DNA of 64,000 bases from Dermanyssus gallinae. Lineage: Eukaryota > Arthropoda > Arachnida > Mesostigmata > Dermanyssidae. The DNA is taken from the NCBI GenBank assembly GCA_003439945.1, contig QVRM01000998.1, positions 62,001 through 126,000 of the forward strand, read 5' to 3'. Each line of letters opens with the position of its first letter. Position 1 is the first letter of the stretch. Positions 41,906 to 52,851 of the stretch are shown here, piece after piece. Made by a program: the position numbers and the translations under genes. The notes under the pieces are model-generated. The model did no database searches. It saw only the letters and a program-made list of their open reading frames with translations, and was not told where the DNA came from.

Positions 41906-42214
41906 ATGCGCTTACCCCTATCCAGTCGAGGACTGCATAAGCATAACGTTAAACTTAGTCGGAGAGCGGGAATAGTTTAGAATCCTGGTTGTGTTAGGAC
42001 ACTCGCTTTAATTCTAAGTCTGAGTCGTGACTTGACCTAAAAATTAGCTGTATCACCGCTTTAGAAGGCATGCCATCACAGGTATGTGTATTTAGCCGTG
42101 TCCCCAGCCGCTTGGGCATTGCTTGGTGATTGGAGAGGTAGCTTTCATCATTCTAAGAAGGTAGGACTTAAAATCCCGTGCCCGGCGAGGACCTGAGACA
42201 CCTGGACTGCCAGC
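41906..42214. other. No gene recognised
   Basis: Short interval between the dispersed repeat and the R1-like remnant. The AT/GC mix is ordinary; a weak B-box-like GGACTTAAAATCCC near 42166 lacks a partner A box. Confidence 0.45.
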
Positions 42215-42985
42215 TCATAGCCTGGCCACTTTACCTAGGCCCGGATATCCGGTCCTAGTCCTTTCCTCTGCTGTCTCCTTTTTCGGATTTTCCCACAAAC
42301 GGCGCCGCTCATCGGCTTGCAAGTCCCAGTGGACTGTGCTAGCCAAAACGAAGACAGCCGCCGTGCTGGCTGTTCTATAAGCTATTGTGATCCTCACTCG
42401 CCTTTGCACAGCATTGCCCTGCCACTGGCTGGGGGCAGTGCGGTTAACGGCCACACCGGAGCTGCGAATCTAACTGTGAACCCGGCCACCGACACAATAC
42501 GGCATCGTCTTTACTTTCGTGAACCGAACTTGTTTGGTATCAAGAGGCCTACCTTGTCTGAAAGCTTGTGGCCTTTTCAGCTGTCCACGACGTATGTGGA
42601 GTGTGCCTTGTATTCCCCTGTGCAGGTGCATTCCCAGGAATCGTGCGCTATAGATGAGCTTGATGTCCTAGCCAGCAAGAGTTCGTTTTGAGGGAGTGCA
42701 GTTTCTTGGATTATTTAGATGCTCTCGCTTGTAGTCATCGTCAGTGTGAAATCAGTTCTTTTCGTCCAGTCTGCGACCTCCGCCAGGGCGCGTTGGCCGT
42801 CAGTTCCAGTTGCTGAGATGAACGAGCCTGGATGACTACTGCCAGGTCGTCTGCGTACGCAAACAAAACAGCTCAGGAAGTGCCGCCGATAACTATGTCC
42901 TAGAGGTAACCTCCCTCGAGAGAACCCCTAAGATATAGCTTAGCGAGTTTAACGTTTAGTCTGCTTATGAGAAAGAGAACCGCTC
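42215..42985 (-). pseudogene. R1-like LINE reverse transcriptase remnant (active site to C-terminus)
   Basis: On the minus strand, KLAKLYLRGSLEGGYL is followed, after in-frame stops, by FAYADDLAVVIQARS (block C, with the catalytic Asp pair) and QQLELTANAPWRRS. One frame over comes FLGMHLHRG (thumb) and HIRRGQLKRPQAF. A 79-codon frame (42454-42215) then reads VRITIAYRTASTAAVFVLAS and WDLQADERRRL, the conserved AYRT-S--A segment after the thumb in R1-clade elements. At least three stops and two frameshifts are present. Only the 3' half of the reverse transcriptase region is seen. The complementary 5' half of a similar element lies at 62.7-63.6 kb, but the two are 20 kb apart and need not be one insertion. 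Confidence 0.82.
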
Positions 42986-44114
42986 ATTTTCTTGTCGCTA
43001 TCTCGTCCAGCATTAGGCGATAATGACGACTTCTGTTACATTTTACTTGAATTACTTCAAGTTACCTCCTTATGGTCTTCTGAGACTGAGCATCGGGTTG
43101 GTCTACTAAAAGTGCCAGTATGACCCTCTTTGCCGAAGGTGCCTTGAAACCTTTCCCTTCCTTAGCAGGCGTGTTTACCGTGATGGTCTGACCCGTCTAG
43201 GCTGTTTCCGGCGGCGGTTCCGTGTCAGTCATCGGGTCCGCGAGGGCTGGAAAAGTGGCCTGAGCGCGTAGGCAGATTCAAGAGAGCTCAGTCGGTATCT
43301 TATTTTGGACTGGTAGTTTAACCAGGCAGAGGAAGCGACTGAATGCCCTGCAACTGCGCAGTTATAACACGAGGAGTCTTTGTGCGGCCATTAAACGTGT
43401 AACCCACTTTGTCTTCTAGTTGCACTTGTAGCAGCTCTTGGCTACTACCAAATCAGTTGTGTAGGTCTGCGCCTTATGCTAAACTCTTGGCATCTTTAGA
43501 ATTTAGGCACGTTAACCCACTATGAAGTCGGACAAGGCGCCCAAGCGTATGTTTTAGCCAAAGCAGGCCGACTGTTGATTACGGAATCCCTTGACGCTTC
43601 TCAACAACAAGTGGGGCCAACGCTTGCTTAACATCTCTATGCGTCGTTCCTTTGAGCACGTTCTTTACGATTATCCTGCCCAGTGTTAGACCGTCCGTAA
43701 AATTACACTTTTATAGTTTAATTAATCGTACGGCTGATGTAAGTTTAAGCAATATAATAATGACTAGAATCTAAATGCCATTTTAATTTTGCAGTTGTGA
43801 TGTTAATATGACGACTCGTTTATTCGATACCAGTAAGGAAATACTTGTTTATTGTTTTTAGCGACCAACTAACCAGAGCCAAGCAGGTCTTTATGACAAC
43901 CAACGTACGTGATTTGTTGTGATTGATTGGGTTAGTCTCGTCCCCTATGATCGTGATTAGTCGGGTCTAATCTGTAAGCTCACTGCGGGCTATGTGCTTA
44001 TTGAGTCGTATATATCTGTCTGTTTGCGCGTGCCTATATCGAATATTGATCTAGCAGACGACTCGCAATTAGTTTTGGGTGCCATTAAGCCGATACCTCG
44101 CCATGACGTGTAGT
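42986..44114. other. Possible further R1-like debris, otherwise unassigned
   Basis: The minus strand between 42986 and 43250 has long stop-poor stretches (for example VILALLVDQPDAQSQKTIRR) in the frame that leads into the reverse transcriptase remnant. I cannot align them to any LINE block. The rest shows nothing. Confidence 0.35.
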
Positions 44115-44123
44115 TTATATATG

Positions 44124-44210
<87 letters not shown>

Positions 44211-44245
44211 GTATATATATATATGTATGTATATATACATATATA
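44115..44245. repeat. (TA)n microsatellite, largest in the window
   Basis: About 130 bp of TA with TGTA interruptions near both ends. Confidence 0.97.
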
Positions 44246-44840
44246 TATCTCATTTTGGCAAACACTGCCATTTTGTCAAAGTGGACAGAGAACGATAAAT
44301 TGCTTACTGCTCTTCTAGCTTATTATGTTTTCGATATGTTGATTCCGACCCGCCATATTACCTATGCTAACACGTTTCGTGTGGCTACGTTTTTACAGTG
44401 TGCGCTCGTCGATGCACAATAAAGATGAAATGACTGAGAGCCGACAAAATACACAAATGCAGCTCTAGTATGCTGCAAATCAGTGTTGACAAAGAAGTAC
44501 ATACGTCGCCCTCTAAAAGACGCCAGTGCGTGCTAGACGACAACAGGCCGCTAACTCTTTTCTCTCCGGGAAGGTGGGAGAAGGGTTGGATCAAAGCATC
44601 GCTGAAGACTACATTTCGTTTTACTCATGCGGCAGACTAGTAAACTCACGACCAAACTTCTAGGACATCGATAGGTTGTATGAAACAGAAAGATTCCGCC
44701 ACTTCTGTTTATTGCCATATGCACATATAGGTTAGACTAACAGAGTATTTTTTTTGTGGACGTCCAACATACAGATTGAATTTAGGAATTATATATACAT
44801 GTAAATGTTTAAATTCACGGCGCCGATGGTTCACTCCTCA

Positions 44841-45185
44841 TCTATCACTCGTGTCCGAGTGGGAGTCTTGCCCGACCTCTGACGCGAAGACGCGGTCCAT
44901 CCAGTCTTTCATAGTTCCGAGCACCGAAATTGCGTTACCTCTCTGAATCTCTAGGGAAAGCCTTTGGCAGAAGAAAGTCCTCTTGTCCATCATAGCCTGC
45001 TGTAAAGCGTCGCCAACCTGGGAAATTAGCGTTGTTGTGAGGGGCCCAGGGCCACCCAGCGTCTCGAATGCGAAGGGTGAAAAGTAGTACGCCCGGCCTA
45101 AGTTCGCATACTTTCTTATCTTTGATGTCTCGACGCGGGAAGCGGCAGTTCCTGGGCGAGAAACGCCGGGACCGACAAGGGTAAA
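44841..45185 (-). CDS. Retroelement-like C-terminal domain, copy B (115-codon open frame)
   Basis: A stop-to-stop open frame of 115 codons, with no ATG before its second half, so ATG-based ORF finding misses it. It reads KIRKYANLG, then YYFSPFAFETLGG, LISQVGDALQQAMM, FFCQRLSLEIQRGNAISVLG and KDWMDRVF. The string K-x2-KY...F-P-FET-G...L-x2-G...QRLS--IQRGNA is one I associate with the region after the reverse transcriptase in some LINE polyproteins of invertebrates; that link is from memory and is not proven here. Two more diverged copies occur at 47975-48190 and 51860-51960. There is no reverse transcriptase block adjacent, so this is probably a 5'-truncated insertion that has kept its frame. 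An exapted host exon is the alternative. Confidence 0.55.
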
Positions 45186-47974
45186 TCATTGTATTTTTTC
45201 CCCGAGCTTTGTTAATATCGAGAGCCGACTAAAGTTTGCGCACCATTTTCATCCCGCTGTAATACCTGTGTCCATGCAAAACAACGATACATACAGCTTG
45301 CCAGTTCTGCAGAAACGCGCAAGCCAGATTGGTCGGCCGGTTGACGTGTCGTAATGCTAACCCAACGGATTGTGCAAAAATGGCGTCTTTAGCGCTTCAG
45401 AATTGGTAATGAACGTGTTTTGTTTCACATTGGCTCAAAACGGACATTGGGGCGCAAAAACAAAGGTATATATACATATATATATATACAAATGTGTCAT
45501 TGCGTGATGTCAGCATTATCATATACGTTTTTAATCTAGGAAATAAACCTTTTCGCAATTCATACACCGCACTTAGCCTGTGGTGGCGCTTATTGTAATT
45601 ATGCACTTTGAGTAATGATGTTAATTCGCTTCACAAAAGATGTTTTAAACATTTCCAGTAAAATGTAATACCATTTATAAAGTTCCTAAAAACGGATTTG
45701 CTGTCGAAATTGTAGTAGTAGTAGTACGAATTGCACGCCATTCTTTCCAGAGCGACTGACTATTAGAGCCAGATTTGATTCAACTAGAAAAACCGCCCGT
45801 TTTTAACAAACCCGTTAGCTATGCCATCGCAGGTGAATTTAATAGCATGGCGACGCTACACCGTTTTCTTATTCAGGATGTTAGACTTAACCAATAAAAA
45901 TTGAATACGAGTAATTTTCGTAAACTAGCTTAAAACGTATTTTTCACTGCGGCTTGGGTTTGTGTTCTCTTCCTCTATTTACCTTTTGGAGTGGGCGCTG
46001 GTGCCCGCGCTGTCAAGCGCGATGCACACAGCACTTGAGGCACGGATTGACGGAGGGTTGACTTAATAATAAGCTTACTTACTTCAGATGAAGCACCTAC
46101 GGAGTACTTCAGATAAAGCACCTACGGAAACAAACAGTTCGACACGTTGAGCTAAGCATGTGTCAACGGCTTTTAACGTGGATTCTCTACATTTAGTAAT
46201 CCGGAAAATGAAATTCTTATTTAGCCACCTGTACCACCGCTCCGGGACGAGACAGACGCCCATACACACACTTGTGGGGAGATTACCGGACTTGACGACG
46301 TCTAGCACGGCTACCAGCATAGTATGCTAAGATAATTTTAAGAACAAAAATATGACGGTCCTTGAAGAGAAAAATAATACAATGTTCTGCTTTGAGACAG
46401 CCCCTAGGAGAGCCACCACCGCCCTTCTACCGCTGTCAGCATAAGAAGCTAAGGTGATGATTTAATGCCTCGCAAAATGGATTCAACCCCCATTGGTAAT
46501 GGGCTTAACAGCAGAACTCAGCAGAACAACCCAGATGAGCTGCTTATAATAACGCTGTCTGGTAGGGTCACTAGCAGACGTGGATTGTTGCACGGTGATT
46601 CATTTCGGTACAGGCACGCTTGATAGCTGCTATACGAGCTCGTCAATCAATTGTCCTCACCTTGCAAAAATGATTCCCTCAGCATCCTGCAGCCAGCCAA
46701 ATTACATCTCTGCATTCGTACAGGAGTGGGCGGCAGTAGTCAGAGCGCCTCCTCTTAACAGTACTATCAAAGCAGAAGGGTCTTTTAAGGTACTCTCTCT
46801 CTACTAGACATCTTTCTGGTTGATAAGTATGCCCAGTATATTATGGTCTTCTCAAGTATACCGCGGGCGCCATCGATCCAAAGTACAAGTTTACTTGGCC
46901 TTGGTTTCCTTGGCTTGGTTTCTTACAGCATGGGGCCTGTTGGGTTTTGAGCCTGTCAGCTGTTTTTCTCCTTGCTGGTTGCGGTCAGCGAATGCATGAT
47001 TTCGTTGTGGTATTCCAAGATATGCAACTGCAATTTTGTCTCCTATAGTTTTGACAGTACGTCCAGAATTAGGACCGAAGGCTGGAGACCAGCCTTACCA
47101 GGGAACCTCTACCCTGTGTGCGTAGTGTAATGAAGCTCTTAGTTCTCGACGAGTTGTTTTGAGAGACGTTTGACTCCAAATTTTATCTAAGCATCTTGTG
47201 TTTGCGCAAATCATAGCAGCTGCTTGAGAGGACAGCCTAAAGTCTGCCTTTCGTACCAGTTAGTGATTAACGAGGAGTACGTGTAGAGAATAGAAAATGT
47301 TTTTGTACCGAGGTTTTGCTCTACATGAGTGACTTTGGTGAACAAAGGCAGCTGCTTTTATGTTTAAGGGACGCTTGTTAAACTCGAAAGCTACATGTCT
47401 ATCTGCCTGAGACTCCGAATGAACTCACGAGATTTAAGACAATGCAGAGCACGTCGCCTGAAGCGTGCCCGAAGGTGGGCGGCAGGAAGAACGAAGAAGA
47501 AGAAGTAAAGAATCCTTTTACCGTAAGTCATTTATTCGACTACGACATTTAATAGGATATGCATGCAGGTATAAAAGCTCTATGTGCCTGTTGCGAGAAA
47601 AGATATACATGAGTGATGATATATCTCGCGATGCGTACCGTACGAAGGGCACCAATAGGGTACGAATTGCTACGCTCCTAGTTTCCCTACGTTCAAGGGC
47701 ACGCTACACACTGCGGGCCACAAAGACAGCCCAACCAAATTAAATACACATACATTTCTAGGTACGTATACGTAAAATATTTGTTTTGAAAAACGTAATG
47801 GCTACTCTCTACTTTTTTTCTAAACAGTATTTGATTACGAATAGATACAGATCATCAAAGAGGCGGATTAGGTCTCATATTTTTTGTTATAGAAATTGCA
47901 TGGACATGTTTTATTCATATAACTTTGTTATGTCACCACCTTGGAGTGAACAATTGTCTCCGCGTTAACGTGTG
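45186..47974. other. No gene recognised
   Basis: A 25-bp tandem duplication (GAAGCACCTACGGA type) lies at 46082-46130. Minus-strand stretches near 46450-46880 are stop-poor but carry no motif I can place. Frames at 47465-47743 and 46084-46320 (78-92 codons) are unassigned. Confidence 0.5.
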
Positions 47975-48190
47975 GTCACGGGTTCTCTAACCCGGGATTA
48001 GCCCAGTTCGACAGTATGCCTCGAACAGATGCTGCGTTTCCTCGTTGAATGTCGAGCGACAACCTCGGACGCAAAAATTCCGATGCTCTCGAGTCTCCCG
48101 TCGAACGGTTAAATCATCTACCCACGCGCTGAATTAGCTTGACTGTAAAAGGTCCTGATTCTTCCATTGTCTCGAAAAAAACGGACAAAA
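47975..48190 (-). pseudogene. Retroelement-like C-terminal domain, copy C
   Basis: The minus strand reads FFETMEESGPF, KLIQRVGR, one in-frame stop, then FNRSTGDSRASEFL and PRLSLDIQRGNAASVRGILS. It aligns with copy B over about 60 residues (FET, GP, LI--VG, QRLSL-IQRGNA) and contains the TGDSR string expected between the helices, which copy B lacks. The single stop and the Q-to-P change mark it as decayed. Confidence 0.6.
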
Positions 48191-48532
48191 CTGGTGCGGA
48201 TAACCAATGCCAGAGTTTTTTCTACATTTGTTAGTTTGTGCTAACTTGTTGCAACCGTCAACTAGGCCACATAATGTAAAACTGTCGCTTATTTTAGCAT
48301 GCAAGGAGAGTATATTCGTTAGCGAATTCGCAGTTATTTAAGAATATAGCAAATAAGAGAGACTAGATAGAGATAGAACAAAAACGATAGGTGCAGATCT
48401 CGTCAATCTGTTTTAAGTCGCGGAAATGGTTACCAAAGCTAAGATACTTTTGGGATGTCGCTTCGGTCCGTTGCTGTGCTGAGTATAGTAAGTGCCTTAA
48501 AATAGTTTTGCAAAGCCTACCTGTTAAATGCG
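48191..48532. other. No gene recognised
   Basis: Interval between retroelement copy C and the tRNA-like repeat. Nothing supported. Confidence 0.5.
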
Positions 48533-48760
48533 TGACGGCGTGGTCTAGGGGACTAGTGCGCTAGTCATGGTTGTCATCTACCGGGGTATTGCCGGTTCGA
48601 TTCCTGTTGTTAGTCGAATTTTCTTTGAGCGATGCTCATTGAGAATAGATGATAAACCATACCGCTGAGAGTCAGCGGCCATGCTGCCACAAGGACCGTT
48701 GGGAGAACCCCAGGTATCTCAAAATGTCCGGCCCTCGGTGCATTGAAGATATATATCGAT
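48533..48760 (+). repeat. tRNA-derived SINE-like repeat
   Basis: An A-box-like GTGGTCTAGGGGACTAG (48540-48556) is followed at tRNA-like spacing by a perfect pol III B box, GGTTCGATTCC (48594-48604). The tRNA-like stems pair only in part, so this is not a working tRNA. The tail GCCCTCGGTGCATTGAAGAT (near 48731) recurs near 20072, which supports a dispersed SINE with a tRNA-like head and a unique body. Confidence 0.6.
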
Positions 48761-49734
48761 GCTTTAAATGTATATGCGTCATGATTGTAAATACCTGCAA
48801 AGCATTCTAGACGGCTATAACTTTGTTAACATGTTGACCTGACTTAAGCTAAACGCTGATATCGCTGTAAAAGTTCGTATTTCTTAACACAGGCCAGGGA
48901 AATAACTCAGGGTTTCTTTTTATCAAACGACCTGCACGTAGAAAGGCATCTACGTACAAGGATGTGGGCGCCACATTGATGCAGAACTTATATTGAGACA
49001 ACAAATCCTTAAAAAAACAGCTAATTAAGGGGGGAGAGGTTGTTGGGCCTCGCTGCTTAGTTGACGTTATCGGGAAATCGCTCATTTAGATTACAAGCAA
49101 TTTAAGAGGAAAACAGAAAGAAAGAGAGAAATCATGCAGGAGAGATCGGCCGACATACTTACCTACGATGGTACATGCACAAGAGTTACGGTAATCAGAC
49201 TATTTTCGTCATGTAGTAAATTTATCCGAAGGGAATTTTAACCGATGTTTCATATTATGATGAACATGATCCACGTTACTTTGTGCGTCTGCTTGTCTAG
49301 ACTGTAAAACGCAAGGCGATGTATATCGCATGCTGGTCGAAGCATGCTTCCGGGGAAAAATAGAAGAAAATTAGCCTCTGCCCCTCAAGTGTATTCTTTT
49401 AATAAATACAATATCAGATGGCTAGTAATATAGCTACTTATCTGACTAATGGCACATCAACTATCTGAATCCTCTTTATATCACCTATCATAGCGCTATA
49501 ACAGATAAAATTATATCTAATTTATTTTTCGTATATTACGTTAGGCATGTGGGACACAAATTACGGAAGATTAGCTAAGCCAATGTGCCAAAGTTACGGT
49601 TGGCCCACATTGTCACCTTAATTAACGGAAAGTGAGCCACCGAACACTTGGTTTGGCATACTCCAGCATTCGAGCAGTTGTGAGCGTCGCACGGGATTTC
49701 TTATAGTTCTAAACGTTTCAGCTGTCGTCGTTGT
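48761..49734. other. No gene recognised
   Basis: AT-rich sequence with one 78-codon minus-strand frame (48849-49085) that I cannot assign. Confidence 0.55.
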
Positions 49735-49860
49735 AATTGTAGAACTGTAGTTGTTGTCGTCTTCGTCATCGTTGTTATTGTTGATGTAGTAGTAGTTGTT
49801 GTTGTTGTTGATGTTGTCCATATTACTGCTGCTGCTGTTGTTGCTGCTGCCGTCGCTTGA
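49735..49860. repeat. (GTT/GTC)n triplet tract
   Basis: Imperfect GTT, GTC and GCT triplets. The minus-strand frames through it are poly-Asn and poly-Thr. Confidence 0.9.
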
Positions 49861-50486
49861 GTTGCTATTTTCATCGAGCCCTCTTCAAAGTGAGTAAAGC
49901 AACACAATCGTTAGGAGAAGTATGCTGTTTTCAAAAAAGATATAATCATCGCTGCCGCTAATAAGCAGGTAGCTGCACGAACTATGGCCGATCCTTGCGT
50001 CGTGGCGAGGACCGGCGCCCCTGCGCTGGGAACGCACGCAGCTGTTTTGGCAAGCTCAAAGCCGTATTCACGAGGCACGCTGGATTCAAATCAGCCCGTT
50101 CATTTTCTGAGTGCACTGCGTAGCGTCGCTGCCTAGCTGCCGCTTCGAAAACACACGCTGCCTTCGAGACTATAGCGCGCGAACCGAATAAGATGAGAGA
50201 CTATTGCTACTTTGAAGTTTTGTATGAAAATTCCATACTTACACTTAACTACTATATATATATACATATATATTTATATATATATAGTAAGAATTGCTAG
50301 AACAAGTGCTGGTCCAGAGCCATGATCAGCATGGCATCGGGACATCTCACAAAAGGTACGCGCTTTTGCAATCAGCGCCCCATCAACGAGGTAATAGTTG
50401 GGCACGCAGACAATGTTGAGGCACTTAACTAATTTCAAAGATGATAGCTGATGGAGGTGGCAATGTCGACGAAAACTACAGGACAC
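49861..50486. other. No gene recognised
   Basis: Contains a TA palindrome-like tract at 50252-50286 (TATATATA, then TACATA, then TATTTATATA). Nothing else. Confidence 0.5.
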
Positions 50487-50494
50487 CTACGACG

Positions 50495-50650
50495 CCAGCA
50501 ACAACAACAGCAGCAACAACACCAAAGGAAATAACAACACCAACAACAATACTAACATCAACGCTAGAGTAACAACAACAACCACACCAACAACAGTGAC
50601 AACGACAACAACAACAACAACAACAACAATGACAACGACAACAACACATA
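50495..50650. repeat. (AAC)n triplet tract
   Basis: Imperfect CAA/AAC triplets of about 155 bp. The minus-strand poly-Val/Leu frame here is a translation of the repeat. Confidence 0.9.
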
Positions 50651-51680
50651 CAACGTTGCCCGCACCTCTACTGACGCCTGACATCTACCACATTTAATCG
50701 GCCTTCGAGTTTTCGCAAAAGTAGCCGCCGCCTTCAAAAAGCGCCCCCCGTCACTCCACGGTAGGAGGTCACGTATCGTCGCACTGTGTTGTCACGCAGC
50801 ATCCGCTGTACAGCACGCCCGTGCAGGCGAAGCGTCTCGACACGTTTGCAGCTTACGCCTATTGCTATGATCACCAAGCAGCACCTGCTTCGGGACTTCG
50901 GAAGGGTACCACACGATCCACCCGCACTACCGCCGCCACCAACCATCACCGCCACCACCGTAACCTATCGCTCTTGTCATTCCATGCGGTGTCGCAGCGT
51001 GTGGCTGCGTCCAACCCGGCCTACATTCGAGGTCGAGTTGGTCGAGTAGCTATTGCAGAAGTAGCAACAGCAGCAGCAGCCACAGCAACTGCAATAACAG
51101 TACAGCAAAAACAGCTCGGCACGCAGTAGTCTCAACACGTGCAGCACGTTGCCGCGTTTGGCCGCGACGAAAAAGCGCCTCGCAGTCAGCCACTCTCTCT
51201 ACCGCTCACCTATTTAACGCTTGAAAGCCTTCTGATAGCTGGCGACGTCTATTGCCGCGCCGCGTTCACCTGCTGTAGACCTGCCGCTTCAACATTTCAG
51301 CAGCTCCCAATGCCCGCCGGCAACGCGGACACATAGTGGCCGCGGTGCCACGGGATAGCGCGTTGCTGAGTTCCAGGCGACCACGGTGCTTGCGATGGCT
51401 AACCGCAAGCCTTGTATCATCTGTACTATAACTACTCGTTAATTAGGCTGTATCATCAGCATCATCATCAAATTCGTCGTCATCACTTTGCTCATCACCA
51501 TCATCATGGCATTTGCACCGCTGAGCAATAGCGATCGAAACGTCCGTCCTAGAGGCGTGTGATATGAGGCCTCATTTGCTGAAAATGAGGCCTGGAATAG
51601 AAATTATTTTGCCGTTGATATAGTATCTAAGAATGAATGGATGACTACTAATACACTCATAAACGCATACAACGTCTGTC
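50651..51680. other. GC-rich stretch without a recognised gene
   Basis: 50.7-51.4 kb is CpG-rich and has two overlapping plus-strand frames of 87 and 102 codons (50786-51049 and 50821-51129), rich in Ala, Thr, His and Arg. The overlap and composition fit base-composition effects. An exon or promoter is possible but unsupported. Confidence 0.45.
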
Positions 51681-51682
51681 AC

Positions 51683-51716
51683 CTATATATATATATATAT
51701 ATAAACATATTGTGAT

Positions 51717-51786
<70 letters not shown>

Positions 51787-51800
51787 ATATTGTGATGTTT
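51683..51800 (-). repeat. (TA)n tail with a 20-bp direct repeat
   Basis: ATAAACATATTGTGATGTTT occurs exactly at 51701-51720 and again at 51781-51800, separated by 60 bp of pure (TA)n, with another TA tract at 51683-51700. Read on the minus strand, this follows the retroelement-like copy A and looks like its 3' tail, duplicated once. Confidence 0.85.
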
Positions 51801-51859
51801 GTCAAACTCATAGCGGGGGTGTAAATGATTGTTCCTCAATGAACGTGACGACAAATTAT

Positions 51860-51960
51860 ATCAGCCCTAGGTCGAGACCTGGCGTCGACCACCTGGACAA
51901 GGTGCCGAGCACCGCCGTGGCGTTCCCGCGTTGTATATCCAATGACAGCCTTTGTCTTTT
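51860..51960 (-). pseudogene. Retroelement-like C-terminal domain, copy A
   Basis: The minus strand reads QRLSLDIQRGNATAVLGTLS then STPGLDLGLI and a stop. It matches the end of copies B and C. The copy is truncated on its 5' side at QRL, immediately after a TATATA-containing junction. On its 3' side about 60 bp of non-coding DNA leads to the (TA)n tail at 51683-51800. Confidence 0.6.
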
Positions 51961-51970
51961 GATATATATA

Positions 51971-52000
51971 AAACATTGTGATGACTTTTTAATCATTTAC
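51971..52000 (-). repeat. Conserved 30-bp motif, copy 2 (possible retroelement 3' end)
   Basis: Contains ATTGTGATGA and ends AATCATTTAC. It matches 9901-9930 at 26 of 30 positions and shares its first half (ACATTGTGATG) with the direct repeats at 51701 and 51781. It lies just upstream, in minus-strand sense, of the truncated copy A, as if two copies were joined head to tail. Confidence 0.7.
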
Positions 52001-52009
52001 GTACGTATA

Positions 52010-52010
52010 T

Positions 52011-52040
<30 letters not shown>
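52010..52040. repeat. (TA)n microsatellite
   Basis: About 30 bp of alternating TA next to the transposon-end-like sequence at 52049. Confidence 0.95.
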
Positions 52041-52044
<4 letters not shown>

Positions 52045-52048
52045 GTGT

Positions 52049-52170
52049 ACAGGGTCTCTCAGAATTTGTCCAACAAACTTTGGGATCTAATACAACTCGG
52101 CTACAAATTCATTTAATCTAATGGTACTAGGTGGAAATGTCAGAATTGTACTAGACCCCAAAGTTTCTTA
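52049..52170. repeat. Transposon-end-like sequence with inverted repeat
   Basis: Begins CAGGGTCTCTCAGAATTTGT just after (TA)n. Within it, 21-base arms at 52075-52095 and 52146-52166 are complementary at 19 of 21 positions (AAACTTTGGGATCT against AGACCCCAAAGTTT). Its start resembles 29001-29045. It may be a terminal inverted repeat element of unknown family. Confidence 0.6.
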
Positions 52171-52851
52171 GATGGGGGCAGCATCTGCTGCTGACCGCAA
52201 AGTCTGTATACAACAAAACTACCTTGTACTTAGGGTGTTTCACTTGTAGAGCCAAAAAACAGGCTACTGTTTACACATTCTAGTGATCGCGGGACTGAAT
52301 TGTCAAACGCTGCAACGTGGACTTCTGTTGCAGTTTTGTAAAGATAAAAACAGCTGCTTGAGCAAAGTGTAGGGTTTTGCATTATATTAGATTTTTCCAA
52401 TACATCAAAATTGTGTCTTGTTTGTCGAACATGGGTGGCTCCCATTCTAGTGGTCGATGTCCAACGCAATATGAAATTCCCTTCTGTTACCAATGATTGT
52501 GCCTGCATAAAATATTACACTTTGAGTCGAATGTTATGTATATGTATACGCGCACCTTAATATTAAAGACATTTTATTTTATATATATATATATAAACAG
52601 ACTGAGATTTATTTACTCGTACGATTTGACAACGTCGTGTCAGAGAACTTACGCCTCATTATTGTATTATAAGTTTTTCATATTGTCTGCTACTTGCACT
52701 TAAAAATCGCATGCTCAAAGCATGCCCCTGTGAACAAAACGGAAAAAGTATGCTAGGCAAGTGCACTTTAAATCCTGTAGATTACTCCAGGTCTAAGATG
52801 ATTGATGGTTTCAAATGTTTAGTCTCTCGGTAAACTAGTACATTGAGGTCA
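52171..52851. other. No gene recognised
   Basis: A minus-strand frame of 92 codons (52230-52508) has ordinary composition and no motif. A short TA tract lies at 52579-52594. Confidence 0.5.

Noticed and set aside
43990..44318. Tyr-Ile repeat frames on both strands
   Set aside because: Any (TA)n tract reads as alternating Tyr-Ile on both strands; the same happens at all other TA tracts here.
46450..46880. Further LINE coding sequence on the minus strand
   Set aside because: Stop-poor segments exist but none shows endonuclease, reverse transcriptase or gag-type zinc-knuckle motifs.
48533..48612. Functional tRNA gene
   Set aside because: A and B boxes are present, but the acceptor and anticodon stems do not pair convincingly and a SINE-like tail follows.
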